Origin: JBBQSU01 sp038234815 | GTDB lineage: Bacteria; Planctomycetota; Phycisphaerae; Tepidisphaerales; Tepidisphaeraceae | DNA: 21,827 nucleotides | Reading direction: 5' to 3' | Assembly (NCBI GenBank): GCA_038234815.1 | Contig: JBBQSU010000055.1 | Location: 1-21,827, forward strand | Shown here: piece after piece, positions 6,421-14,897 of the stretch | Numbering within the stretch: the stretch's first letter is position 1 | How the letters are laid out: each line of letters opens with the position of its first letter | Notes under the pieces: generated by a model | The model's input: the letters and a program-made list of their open reading frames with translations, nothing else | Database searches by the model: none | What the model was told of the DNA's origin: nothing | Translations under genes and position numbers: made by a program

Positions 6421-9006
6421 TCAAGATTGAAGGATGCGGGCGACTGTCTCTTCAATCTGGGAAGGGTTGGCGGGCTTGGTGAGGTGGGCCAGGAAACCTG
6501 CTTGCGTGGTTTTCTGAATATCAGTCTCCATGCCATACCCGCTGAGCGCAATGGCCTTGACCGGCCGGTGGGCCAGCAATTGCCTAAGTAGCTGCTCGCC
6601 CGAACCATCCGGCAATCCCAAATCGCTTAACACCAGATCGAACGGTTCATCCGCTTCGGCGGCAATAAACTTCTCCAGAGCGAATTTCACGCAATCGGCC
6701 GTCACCACTTTGTAGCCGAGAGTTCCAAGCAATCGAGCCATCACCACTGCCGTATCGCGATGGTCTTCGACGAGCAAAATGTGGGAGCGAGCGACGGCCG
6801 TTGAACCACCTGGATTGCTTTTCGGCTTTGACGGATCGCTAACTCGCGGTGACTGGCGGGCCGCGGGCGGCAACTCAATCACGAACGTCGCACCCTGTCC
6901 CAAACCATCGCTGCTGGCGGTGATAGTCCCCTCATGCAACTGCATCAATCCTTTGCAGATCGCCAAACCCAGACCTAACCCGCCGTACCGTTTGGTGACG
7001 GTGGTGCCCCCTTGTTCAAACGCCTCGAAAATGTGAGGCAACGCGTCCTTTTCGATACCCTTGCCCGTATCCATGATTTCAACGCGGAAACCGCCTGTTG
7101 GCGTGGCCGCCGCATTGACAGTGATTCGTCCCCGCTCGGGTGTGAACTTGATTGCGTTTTTGAGGAGATTCCAAAGGACCTGCTGCAAACGAGCGGGGTC
7201 GGCGCTAATCCGGATGGGCTCGGAAGGCACGTTCACATTCAAAGAAAGATGTTTATCGGCCGCGTCAGCGTCACACGTTTGAATCGCGTGACGAAGAACA
7301 TCCCGTCCATCCACGATCCGGCGCGCCAGGGACAGCTTCCCCCGTGAGATCCGCGTCAGATCCAACATGTCGTCGATGAGCCGCGCCTCCAGTTCGACGT
7401 TGCGTCGAATCATCTTAACGTCTTCGCGCAGATCCGACGGCAGCTGCGGGCTTCGTTCCATCATCACTGCGGTCATGAGCACCGGATTTAGCGGCGTGCG
7501 TAATTCATGGCTGAGCATCGCCAGGAAATCATCTTTTGCCTGACTGGCGGATTCGGCAATGGTCTTGGCCTGCTGGGCGGCAAGCGTGGCGGCATTGAGC
7601 TCGGCGTCGGCCCGCTTGCGGGCCGTGATGTCGAGGTTAATCCCCGAAAGGCGGATCGCTGTCCCGTTCGCATCGCGCTTCACGCGCCCAAGCCCGAGCA
7701 GCCAGATAATGCGGCCATCGCGATGCACCACGCGGAAGTCCGTACGAAACTCCGGGACTATTCCCTCCACCACGTCTCGAACCATTTTATTCGTGCGGGC
7801 GAGGTCGTCGGGATGCACGCGCGATTCCCAATCCGCATAACGCGGCGTTCCCTGCGCGGGATCGAAATCGTAGAACACGTAGTTTTCGGGCGACCAAGCG
7901 ATGTCGCCCGTGCGGATGTCCCAATCCCACGATCCGGCGCCCGCCGCCTGCAGGGCAAAACGCTGCCGCTCTTCGCTCACGCGCAACGATTCCTCGGCCT
8001 GTTTGCGTTCGGTGATCTCGATCGCCGTGCCGATAAGCTGGCGCACCGCCCCGGTCTGGTCTCGCGAGAAAACCGCATCGCGGCTCTGAAACCAGTGCCA
8101 CGCGCCGGTGCGGTCACGCATCCGGTGCTCGAAGTCGGCGAGCTGGTCATCGTCGAGTCCGCGCGCGCGATCGAGGTGTGCGGGGAACCGCGCCAAGTCG
8201 TCGGGGTGCATGAGCATCGGCACGGCGTTGTCGCCCATGGCAGCGATCTCTTCGGCGCTGTAGCCGAGGGACGATACGATCGGCCGATTCATGAAGACGG
8301 TGCGGTTTGTTTCCACATCGAAAACGTGTACCACGCCGGGCGTGACATCAAGGACGCGTTGGAGGAAATGTTCACGCTCGCCCAGCTCCTCGGTCCGCGC
8401 AGCCACACGCCGTTCCAGGTCGGCATTAAGCTCCAGAAGTGTTTTTTCGTATCGGCGCTGCTCGCTGAGGTCCGACACCACGAGGCAAATATCAGAAGAA
8501 TCCTGCAATGCTGTCGCCGACGCCATCACCGGAACCCGCAGGGCGCTTTCGACGCATAGCGTCAACTCAGCTTCCCCGGTACGGGTCGTCATCAATTGAA
8601 TCAGTGCGGCCACGTCCTCTGGGCAGAGCCATTCCCTCATGTAGTGACCCATCACTTGACCCAACGGCAATCCGAGCAGCTGAGCGAAGCCGCTGTTGCA
8701 ATATTGAATCGTCCCCGCGCCAGACAGAATGACGGCGCCATCCCGCATGCGCTCGATCAGCAATCGATACGGGGTTTCCGAGCCTTGAAGGCTGAAGATT
8801 TGAGGCCCGTGCTCGGCATCAATGACCAGCGCGTCGACCGAGCCGCTGCGAATGGCGGCCAGCGTCTCCTGCGCTTCTTCCAACTGCACGCGCATCGCCT
8901 CAAACTCCGCCACGCTTGGGTGGGCCAAGACGCGGTGTGTCGTCGCTTGGCCCCTAGGCGGCTGCGGGAGGTCCGAAGTTGTCTGGCTAGGGTCTTTGAT
9001 TAGCAT
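6421..9006 (-). CDS. PAS-domain hybrid histidine kinase with C-terminal receiver (Kai-operon kinase)
   Basis: An 861-residue soluble hybrid sensor kinase. I chose the ATG at 9006 because GGAGG lies five bases upstream. Domains in order: an N-terminal helical segment (about 33-60), PAS 1 (about 76-185), a short coiled coil (186-212), PAS 2 (about 213-335, PAC end EITERKQAEESL), PAS 3 (about 343-465, DWDIRTGDIAWSPE start and LDITARKRA end), HisKA (H-box DFLAMLSHELRTPLN, phospho-His500), HATPase (N-box LLKNAIKF with Asn617, G1 DTGKGI at 646-651, G2 GGLGLGLAI at 675-683), and a receiver (about 742-859) with phospho-Asp795 and Lys844 in TKPA. No transmembrane helix is seen, so it is cytosolic. It overlaps the preceding kaiB by 20 bases, so it is the last gene of the operon. 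It probably reads out or modulates the KaiC/KaiB state; that link is inference from gene order. Confidence 0.93.
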   Translation of the reverse strand: MLIKDPSQTTSDLPQPPRGQATTHRVLAHPSVAEFEAMRVQLEEAQETLAAIRSGSVDALVIDAEHGPQIFSLQGSETPYRLLIERMRDGAVILSGAGTIQYCNSGFAQLLGLPLGQVMGHYMREWLCPEDVAALIQLMTTRTGEAELTLCVESALRVPVMASATALQDSSDICLVVSDLSEQRRYEKTLLELNADLERRVAARTEELGEREHFLQRVLDVTPGVVHVFDVETNRTVFMNRPIVSSLGYSAEEIAAMGDNAVPMLMHPDDLARFPAHLDRARGLDDDQLADFEHRMRDRTGAWHWFQSRDAVFSRDQTGAVRQLIGTAIEITERKQAEESLRVSEERQRFALQAAGAGSWDWDIRTGDIAWSPENYVFYDFDPAQGTPRYADWESRVHPDDLARTNKMVRDVVEGIVPEFRTDFRVVHRDGRIIWLLGLGRVKRDANGTAIRLSGINLDITARKRADAELNAATLAAQQAKTIAESASQAKDDFLAMLSHELRTPLNPVLMTAVMMERSPQLPSDLREDVKMIRRNVELEARLIDDMLDLTRISRGKLSLARRIVDGRDVLRHAIQTCDADAADKHLSLNVNVPSEPIRISADPARLQQVLWNLLKNAIKFTPERGRITVNAAATPTGGFRVEIMDTGKGIEKDALPHIFEAFEQGGTTVTKRYGGLGLGLAICKGLMQLHEGTITASSDGLGQGATFVIELPPAARQSPRVSDPSKPKSNPGGSTAVARSHILLVEDHRDTAVVMARLLGTLGYKVVTADCVKFALEKFIAAEADEPFDLVLSDLGLPDGSGEQLLRQLLAHRPVKAIALSGYGMETDIQKTTQAGFLAHLTKPANPSQIEETVARILQS

Positions 9007-9379
9007 GAGGACCTCCAGCCGGCAGAACAAACCCAATCACGGCGAGTATCCTGCCGGGATCACTCAGGTCACCGATCACCCGCCGCAGCGGCAACGGCAA
9101 CTTCTTAACGAGCGTCGGAGCCGCGATAATCTGCTCATCCTTGGCCAACATCGGTTGCTGGTAAATATCGATGATCTCCAGATCGTATCGACCGCTCAAA
9201 TGCTGATCGCAGAGCGCTTTGAGACTTTCAACGGCACGTTGGGACCGCGCGGTCATTCCCGTGATGTACAGCCGCAGGACGAATCGCTCCGTCGGATGCG
9301 CCGCGATCGCCTCTTCGAAGCCGGCGGCGGTCATGCCGCTACTTTCGCTGTCCTCAGGCTTTTTACTGCCACGAGCCAT
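8987..9379 (-). CDS. kaiB: KaiB-family protein, second copy
   Basis: A 130-residue thioredoxin-like KaiB homologue. The ATG at 9379 has AGGAG six bases upstream; five extra upstream codons are open but not favoured. After a 25-residue polar N-terminal extension it shows the family signature LRLYITGMTARS, LEIIDIYQQP, IIAAPTLVKKLPLP.RRVIGDLSD. In cyanobacteria KaiB switches fold and binds the KaiC CI ring; the APT(L)..LP.P.R..IGDLSD block belongs to the switching half and is kept here. It lies 44 bases after the first kaiB, and its 3' end overlaps the kinase start. Compared with the first copy it is more diverged and ends differently (VLPAG tail), suggesting division of labour rather than a recent duplicate. 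Confidence 0.92.
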   Translation of the reverse strand: MARGSKKPEDSESSGMTAAGFEEAIAAHPTERFVLRLYITGMTARSQRAVESLKALCDQHLSGRYDLEIIDIYQQPMLAKDEQIIAAPTLVKKLPLPLRRVIGDLSDPGRILAVIGFVLPAGGPHANQRP

Positions 9380-9423
9380 TTCCGCTCCTACCAATATGCT
9401 TCCGGCACGTTTCAGGGCTGACT

Positions 9424-9786
9424 CTACTTTTCCGAATTGGTTGCGTTCTGCGCCGGAGTCAAGTTCAAGCCCACCAGCACACGCTCGGTATTCGATAAAT
9501 CGCCGATAATTTTTCTGATGGGCGTTGGCAACTTCCGTACAAGCGTCGGGATGGCCAGTATCTGATCGCCCTTAGCCAACTGAGGGTCCACAAGCAGATC
9601 GACGACCTCGATACGGTACTTTCCTTCAAGGTGCTCTTCGCAAAGGCGTTTCAAATTATTGAACGCCGCGACGGACCTGGGCGTGCTTCCGGCGACATAG
9701 AGTCGAAGATCCCATTCAGCAGCCCCCGGGGATGCCTGCTTTTCAACACGCTCCAAACGCCGAGATTTCTTAGTTGCAATGCTCAT
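9424..9786 (-). CDS. kaiB: KaiB-family protein, first copy
   Basis: A 120-residue KaiB homologue. It starts inside the kaiC stop codon (ATGA overlap at 9783-9786), a classic sign of translational coupling. A basic 25-residue N-terminal extension precedes the KaiB fold: DLRLYVAGSTPRSV, YRIEVVDLLVDPQLAKGDQI, LAIPTLVRKLPTP and IRKIIGDLSNTERVLVGLNL. It is closer to cyanobacterial KaiB than the second copy (VAG.TP.S, PQLA..D.ILA.PTL and IRKIIGDLS..ERVL.GL are all conserved). The likely role is binding to the KaiC encoded just upstream. Whether it oscillates is unknown, and no kaiA is present. Confidence 0.95.
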   Translation of the reverse strand: MSIATKKSRRLERVEKQASPGAAEWDLRLYVAGSTPRSVAAFNNLKRLCEEHLEGKYRIEVVDLLVDPQLAKGDQILAIPTLVRKLPTPIRKIIGDLSNTERVLVGLNLTPAQNATNSEK

Positions 9787-11534
9787 GTGTGCCGGTCCTT
9801 CTGCTGCCTTTTGGCACCCTCGCCATTCAGCGGGTCCGCACGACGACTTTGCGCCATGGCCTGACGTTCATCCCGTTCCGCAAGGGAGAACGCTTTCTCT
9901 TCATTTTCCAGATCGTCGATTAACTTGTGTTGAACCTGGGCCCGGGCCGTTAGCGATGCGATTTCGGCTTCAATCGCCGTCTGTTTCGCCTGGCTGTCCA
10001 TCTTCTGTCGATGGATTTCACGCAAACGGCTCTGGGCCTTGGCTTTTTCTTCCGACTCTTGCGCCAGTCGAGCAGACCCGGTGAGCACGCCGCTGGGGCC
10101 TAGGTAAACATCCAACAACTGAATCCCGTTTGCCGACAGGACAAACTCGCGAACCTGATTGGAATGCTGCATCCCGCGCGACTTCATGATGTAGAGCGCT
10201 CTATTGCGTTCACCGGCTAGCTCGATGTCTCGCACGAAAAGCCAGGTGTCGATCAGTGAGGAGACATCGACTTCCGTTTGCTCCAGAGAATTGCCGCCAG
10301 CGGTCAGACTGGTCATGAAGGCGGTGATTTGCCGCCGCTTCAGATAATCCATCAGCCGCATCAGCATGGATTGGACATCCTGCAAGAGTCCCACGCCGGT
10401 AAGGCCGGTCACCGGGTCTATCACGACGACGGCGGGATCGAACTGTTCAACGGCCTTATGGATGACCGTCAGGTGTGTTTCCAGTCCGTACAACGTCGGA
10501 CGCGAGGAGTGAATTCGCAGCAGGCCCTTTTTAACATGCGGCTCCAGGTCCATTCCGATGGACCGCATGTTCCGGATGATCTGCGCCGGGGATTCTTCAA
10601 AACCGAAGTAAAGGCAACGCTCTCCTCGCTTGCAGGCCGAATTCACGAGGGTTGCGGCCAGACTTGATTTGCCCGTGCCTGCCGTGCCCGACACGAGAAT
10701 GCTGCTGCCCCGATAGTACCCTTTGCCGCCCAGCATGGCGTCGAGCCGTTCGACGCCGCTGGAGATCCGCGTGCTCAAAGCCGCGTGATCGAGGCCTACG
10801 CTGGAAACCGGAAGCACCGTGATTCCGGCACTGTCGATGATGAACGGATATTCGTTGGTCCCGTGACTGGTGCCTCGATATTTGACGACGCGTAAGCGGC
10901 GTGTGGAAAGCTGGTCATGAATGCGATGGTCCATCATGACCACGCAATCACTGACGTATTCTTCAATCCCTTGCCGGGTCAGTGCTCCGTCGCCTTTTTC
11001 GCCAGTGATGATTGCGGTGACGCCTTTTTCCTTGAGCCATCCAAACAACCGGCGAAGCTCTGCCCGAAGGATCGCAGTGTTGTTAAGCCCGGAAAACAGC
11101 GATTCAATCGTATCGAGGACCACGCGCTTGGCCTTCACCGAGTCGATGGCATAATTGAGCCGGACGAACAGCCCTTCAAGGTCGTATTCGCCGGTTTCCT
11201 CAATCTCGCTGCGCTCGACACGCACGAAATCCATCGCCAGCTTTTTCTGCTCGATGAGTTGTTCGAGGTCAAAGCCGAGTGATCGCACGTTCGTGGCCAG
11301 TTCTTCGCTGGTCTCTTCAAACGATACGAACACCCCATTTTCGTTGAACTGCGTGATGCCCCGCACGATGAATTCGACCGCAAGCAGGGTCTTTCCGCAG
11401 CCGGTTCCTCCGCAGACAAGGGCCGAACGACCGCGCGGCAATCCGCCGCAGGTGATTTCATCCAGACCGGCGATGCCCGTCGGGCATTTGCCAATCCCTT
11501 CGTCGCGCAGGGTTGGATTCTTCTTGGCCGACAT
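9783..11534 (-). CDS. kaiC: KaiC-family double-RecA ATPase/autokinase with coiled-coil C-terminal extension
   Basis: A 583-residue KaiC homologue. GGAG lies nine bases before the ATG. The CI domain has Walker A GGTGCGKT (42-49) and the Glu pair in FEE (73-74). The CII domain has Walker A GTAGTGKS (283-290) and FEE (313-314). The segment TEVDVSSLIDT (420-430) aligns with the cyanobacterial autophosphorylation site TDSHISTITDT: Thr420 is kept, and the Ser-Thr pair is Ser425-Ser426 here. After about residue 490 a charged Gln/Glu/Arg-rich tail of some 90 residues, probably coiled coil, replaces the short cyanobacterial tail, giving 583 residues against about 519. It heads an operon with two kaiB genes and a hybrid kinase. 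Expected activity is a hexameric ATPase with Ser/Thr autokinase activity that cycles with KaiB binding; a circadian role is not shown. Confidence 0.96.
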   Translation of the reverse strand: MSAKKNPTLRDEGIGKCPTGIAGLDEITCGGLPRGRSALVCGGTGCGKTLLAVEFIVRGITQFNENGVFVSFEETSEELATNVRSLGFDLEQLIEQKKLAMDFVRVERSEIEETGEYDLEGLFVRLNYAIDSVKAKRVVLDTIESLFSGLNNTAILRAELRRLFGWLKEKGVTAIITGEKGDGALTRQGIEEYVSDCVVMMDHRIHDQLSTRRLRVVKYRGTSHGTNEYPFIIDSAGITVLPVSSVGLDHAALSTRISSGVERLDAMLGGKGYYRGSSILVSGTAGTGKSSLAATLVNSACKRGERCLYFGFEESPAQIIRNMRSIGMDLEPHVKKGLLRIHSSRPTLYGLETHLTVIHKAVEQFDPAVVVIDPVTGLTGVGLLQDVQSMLMRLMDYLKRRQITAFMTSLTAGGNSLEQTEVDVSSLIDTWLFVRDIELAGERNRALYIMKSRGMQHSNQVREFVLSANGIQLLDVYLGPSGVLTGSARLAQESEEKAKAQSRLREIHRQKMDSQAKQTAIEAEIASLTARAQVQHKLIDDLENEEKAFSLAERDERQAMAQSRRADPLNGEGAKRQQKDRHT

Positions 11535-11598
11535 TTAATTCGCTCCATTGGCAGAAGTCGCCCCCAACGGCGACCGTCAGGACGACGTGTACTAGAAG

Positions 11599-11627
11599 AT
11601 CATATATAATAGCAAGAAATTCCGCAA
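11599..11627 (-). promoter_or_regulatory. candidate promoter of the kaiC operon
   Basis: Read on the minus strand, TTGCGG (complement of 11622-11627) and TATGAT (complement of 11599-11604) are 17 bases apart, some 65 bases upstream of the kaiC ATG. The leader between contains a 6-bp stem with a six-base loop (11557-11574). The hexamers are near consensus; function is inferred. Confidence 0.5.
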
Positions 11628-11819
11628 TACGCGTGTGCTCGAAGTGTGGAACACTGTCCCCTGCGCATCACCCGGCGGGCTCAATCACATAAGCGCAGCC
11701 GACGCTGGCGGACGGGTCGCATGGTCGTGGTCGGCAGAATGTTCCGGCCCGGCGTCCTAGCTCAGGAAGGCGGCGCGAACCTGTAGCATCGCTTCCAGGG
11801 CGTCGCCGCGCAAAGGGGA

Positions 11820-12297
11820 GCATAGAGAGCTTATGAAGAGGGTTGCCTTCGCCGAGCCGAATGAGCGCCGGCCTGAGGGCTTCAATACTGCTCATGGGTT
11901 CGGTCAGATGCCCGGCCAATGTACCCTCTACCGCCGTCTTGATGCGGTCGCGATTCTCCGGGTTCACGAGCGCCAGGAACGACTCATAACTTGGCTTGAG
12001 TTGGCCGCTTGGCAGGCCGAATATATGATAGTGCTACTCCGACCAGGACAACTCGTCCGTGGCGATGTTCCATTCCCAACTCCCCATGCTGGCCACCCAC
12101 TTTGCCCGCGCAAGCGTGGCCTCGCTTGTTTCGTAGTGCCTGTTCCGCCCGCTTACGTGCGGTGATATCCAGATTCACGCCGGTCCAGCAGGTGATCTTA
12201 CCCGCTGCATCGCGAACGGGCAGACCCTTGGAAAGAATCGCATGAATCTCTCCTGCCATTCTATGCGTAAAACAAACGTGAATGGATGTCGCTCAAT
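11820..12297 (-). pseudogene. decayed PAS-domain sensor gene
   Basis: This is a remnant of a multi-PAS sensor, read on the minus strand. The upstream piece (about 12297-12130) encodes a PAC end: GEIHAILSKGLPVRD, then AGKITCWTGVNLDITARKRAEQALR. A one-base frameshift near 12125-12115 leads into a second PAS start in another frame (ATLARAKWVASMGSWEWN, then IATDELSWSE). A TAG stop at about 12034 interrupts it where a sense codon is expected, followed by HYHIFGLPSGQLKPSYESF and NPENRDRIKTAVEGTL. Beyond about 11860 the similarity fades. No kinase domain remains. The PAC motif is near-identical to that of PAS 3 in the Kai-operon kinase (LDITARKRA), so it may be a relative that once stood upstream of kaiC. 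Confidence 0.75.
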
Positions 12298-12928
12298 GCG
12301 AAGGCATGGTGCTGGGGTGCGCGTTGCCGGGATGCGTGGTGGGACGCGCGCCGTGCAGGGCTTCTTCAGCGGAGTTGAGCGCCCGGCGCAGTTCGTCGGC
12401 CGTCTTGAATTCACCGGCATCGATCTTCTGCACCAGTTTGCGCAGCACGGGCAGAGACTTTTCAATCTCGGCCACCATGGCAGGGGAGACGGCGCGCTCC
12501 CAGTCGTTGAGGTTGGCTTTCCACTGGCCATTGACGAGTTTGAACCCGTAGCCCATTCCGACTGGTGCGCCTTTCGGCCGGATCTTGGCGGTGTCAGCGG
12601 TGATGTCGATTTTGGCGTTCTGGAGCATCATCTTGAAGATCTGCTCGGCCCGCTGGACGGGACGACTGGTTGGCTGAGTGGCCGGGTGCTGAAGGGTCTC
12701 GGTGGCGTCCATCAATCGACCCGTGAGCGTCTGCCGTTCGACATCGGCCACCAGCGCCCGCTGGCCGAGCCCGTCGCCCGTGCTGGCAGCCTGGGCTGCG
12801 GGGAGATTGCGATCAAGTCGGGCCTGCAAATATGTGACATAAGCCTGCTTCACGTCGTCCGTATTGTCCGCGCGGGCAACCAGGTTGAGCGAGCAGATCA
12901 GACACATCAACAGCAGAAAACGCATCAT
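12293..12928 (-). CDS. secreted protein of unknown function
   Basis: A 211-residue exported protein. I start it at the ATG at 12928 because AAGGGA lies upstream and a signal peptide begins there (MMRFLLLMCLICSLNL, likely cleavage after ARA); an open frame runs 13 codons further without these marks. The mature part is helical and Gln/Ala/Asp-rich, with a central NAKIDITADTAKIRPKG segment and a YGFKLVNGQWK block that looks like the beta-rich end of an NTF2-like or SnoaL-like fold. The C terminus is Pro/His/Thr-rich. I do not recognise a family. It runs on the same strand as the decayed PAS gene, whose remnant it touches. Confidence 0.75.
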   Translation of the reverse strand: MMRFLLLMCLICSLNLVARADNTDDVKQAYVTYLQARLDRNLPAAQAASTGDGLGQRALVADVERQTLTGRLMDATETLQHPATQPTSRPVQRAEQIFKMMLQNAKIDITADTAKIRPKGAPVGMGYGFKLVNGQWKANLNDWERAVSPAMVAEIEKSLPVLRKLVQKIDAGEFKTADELRRALNSAEEALHGARPTTHPGNAHPSTMPSH

Positions 12929-13451
12929 AGAATTTCCCTTTGGTAAAAGCTCGACAGAGTGTAACAATAGACAGCACGGTTTCCATCGCGAGAGATGAGA
13001 CTTGCGATCGCAACGTTTTGGATGAATCGCATGGTGAGCATTTCACCCCTACACCTAGCCCGAGGCCGGGATGGAATTGCCGATCGAGCTGGGCGTGATG
13101 TTCTCCGATCGTTCCGGGGCAAAGACCCAGTCCCGTGAATTCTGGATCGCGGGTAGCGACATGGTGGCCGACCTCCCTACCGAGGCCAGAGCTGCCGATT
13201 CATACGGCCGAATGATCCTCGAAAATTGATCAACACAAGCGCCGCTGAAAGCATTCGGTGAGACGGCTTCAGCAGCTATGACTACTTTTTCGAGATTGGG
13301 AGGCTGATCCCCCTTCCCATCGGCGGCACGGGGAAATCCTGCGGAAATGTCACCACGCAGCAAAAGGCAGTCGCAAAATAGTGTTAAGGCGATGATGGAA
13401 TGTCGTTCTTTGCTATTTTTTAGTGTTTAACAGCGCTAGAATTTCGGCAAC
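12929..13451. other. intergenic region, no convincing gene
   Basis: This gap separates the divergent secreted-protein and SRAP genes. A minus-strand frame ending at 13055 is open back to a TAA near 13428 and reads as a hydrophobic start (IIALTLFCDCLLLRG) followed by about 100 residues. It has no ATG or ribosome binding site, so it is at most a decayed secreted-protein gene. Confidence 0.45.
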
Positions 13452-14123
13452 ATGTGCGGTCGATATACGGTCAGAAGATTCAGCGCGATGATGTATGGCG
13501 CGATCGTGCGATTCGAGGAATTCGATGAAAAGGCAATTGTTCCTCGCTTCAATGTCGCGCCAAGTCAATCCGTTCCCGTAATCCGCTTGGACAAAGACGG
13601 TGCCCGCGTAGCCAATTCGATTCGATGGGGATTGATTCCCTTTTTCACCAAAGGCAAACCGACGACGCAGCCGATCAACGCCCGAGCCGAGACCGTCGCG
13701 ACGTCGGGGATGTTCCGCCAAGCATTTCAACGCAGAAGATGCCTGCAGGTTGCGGATGGATTTTATGAATGGAAGAAGATCGGCGAGGAGAAACAGCCGA
13801 TGTTCATTCGCTTCAAAGATGATCGACCTTTCGCATTTGCTGGCATCTGGGAACGCTGGATTCCCGAAGAAGGCGCCGAACCCGTCGACACTGTTTGCCA
13901 TGTGACAACAAAGCCAAACTCCCTAATGGCCCCGATCCACAACCGGATGCCCGTAATTTTGCGCCAAGAGTATTATGAGAAGTGGCTGGACAAAGACACC
14001 AACATCGATGCGATCAAACGCTTACTCCGCCCCCTGCCCGATGATGAGCTTGAAGCGTATCCCGTAACCAGAGCAGTCAACAGCCCAAAGAATGACACTG
14101 CGGAAAACGTCAAGCCGATTTAA
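13452..14123 (+). CDS. SRAP (HMCES/YedK-type) abasic-site DNA-protein crosslink protein
   Basis: A 223-residue SRAP-domain protein of normal length. Met is followed directly by Cys2 in MCGRYT, the catalytic cysteine that, after Met removal, forms a stable thiazolidine crosslink with abasic sites in single-stranded DNA. Other family residues are in place: Asn34 in PRFNVAPSQ, the INARAET block (75-81), Glu106 in DGFYEWKK and His163 in APIHNRMPVIL. The domain fills the whole protein. The start is fixed by Cys2 even though no strong ribosome binding site is visible. It stands alone on the plus strand between minus-strand genes. Its role is protection of replication forks at abasic lesions, based on the family. 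It is not obviously linked to the RHS cassettes that follow. Confidence 0.95.
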   Translation: MCGRYTVRRFSAMMYGAIVRFEEFDEKAIVPRFNVAPSQSVPVIRLDKDGARVANSIRWGLIPFFTKGKPTTQPINARAETVATSGMFRQAFQRRRCLQVADGFYEWKKIGEEKQPMFIRFKDDRPFAFAGIWERWIPEEGAEPVDTVCHVTTKPNSLMAPIHNRMPVILRQEYYEKWLDKDTNIDAIKRLLRPLPDDELEAYPVTRAVNSPKNDTAENVKPI

Positions 14124-14347
14124 GAATGGCTCAGGCACGTCCGTTCATTTCGCACCCATTCCAAGAGAACAAAAGCAGTGTGGCGGGACAGGCACGATAT
14201 CTTCGGGGCGGATAGGGATGTTACTCATTGCGATGGGGATAGGGTTGGCGGGTGCGTGATCGTCACGCCGCCGAAGGATTTCCTGGTCGTCACCCGACGC
14301 ATGACCCTCCGGCGGGTCGCCCCGGTGCCGGCCCACGCACCGCCCCT

Positions 14348-14695
14348 TCATGCGGCTTCCGACGCGGGGCCTTCAAGGCAACGCGTCGTCGGCGTTGTCG
14401 ACGCGGGCAAGGCTTCGATCGTCGTATGATCGGGCAGCATACCCCGCTGCGTCCCCATCATCGCCACGATCACCGTCGTCTGGCGAGCCTCGTCGATCAA
14501 CTGCCTCGACACGTCCACAATCTCCGGCCGCTCTCCCCGACGCATCACCATCGGCATCAAGTGGTGCGATCCGCCTTCGATCCAGCCCACTGCCGTTGCG
14601 CTGAACGGGCCGACGTTCCCTGCCGAATCCGCCCAGCGTGCCCAGTACACCACCCGCATCGGTTCGCTCGCCAGTGGGGGCGTCAGGCGGATCAT
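14348..14695 (-). pseudogene. 3' fragment of an unrelated gene joined to an RHS core remnant
   Basis: An open minus-strand frame of about 115 residues, with a VVYWARWADSAGNVGPFSAT segment and then a region rich in Ala, Met and Arg. It looks like the C-terminal part of a larger protein whose 5' end is missing. The RHS fragment upstream stops matching at the codons for YDP (about 14690), and this frame begins right there but in a different phase. The join therefore replaces the rest of the RHS core. Family unknown. Confidence 0.55.
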
Positions 14696-14866
14696 ACTGA
14701 TACCGCTCCAGCACGCTTCCCGAAGTGTCCATCAGCGCCGTCACGTTCCAGTTGGCGTCCTGCGCCACATAGATGCGTTCTTCGAACCCGTCGCTCATCG
14801 CAGGTTCACGTCACGATCCCGACAAACCAGCGCATCGACGTAGACCGGGCTCCAAACAAACTGGTT
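14690..14866 (-). pseudogene. RHS/YD-repeat core fragment 5 (frameshifted)
   Basis: The minus strand encodes FVWSPVYVDALV and RDRDVNL, then a one-base deletion shifts the frame (AACCTGCG directly before ATGAGCGAC). SDGFEERIYVAQDANWNV follows, then ALMDTSGSVLERYQYDP, where the similarity ends. The same order occurs in fragment 2 (VYVDALVMRDRDANL, TMTDGFEERLYVVQEANWNV). The fragment begins about 30 bases after the stop of the lipoprotein gene 14898-15296. It is the left-most and oldest-looking member of the array. Confidence 0.85.
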
Positions 14867-14897
14867 CTCTTGCAAACTGGCTTCGTAAGTCGTTGCG

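Noticed and set aside
7507..8559. Long plus-strand frame opposite the hybrid kinase
   Set aside because: It is antisense to well-defined PAS domains; the product is unlike any protein I know.
13055..13363. Minus-strand frame between the secreted protein and the SRAP gene
   Set aside because: It starts only at TTG, has no ribosome binding site and no known similarity. It is noted as a possible decayed gene in the intergenic entry.
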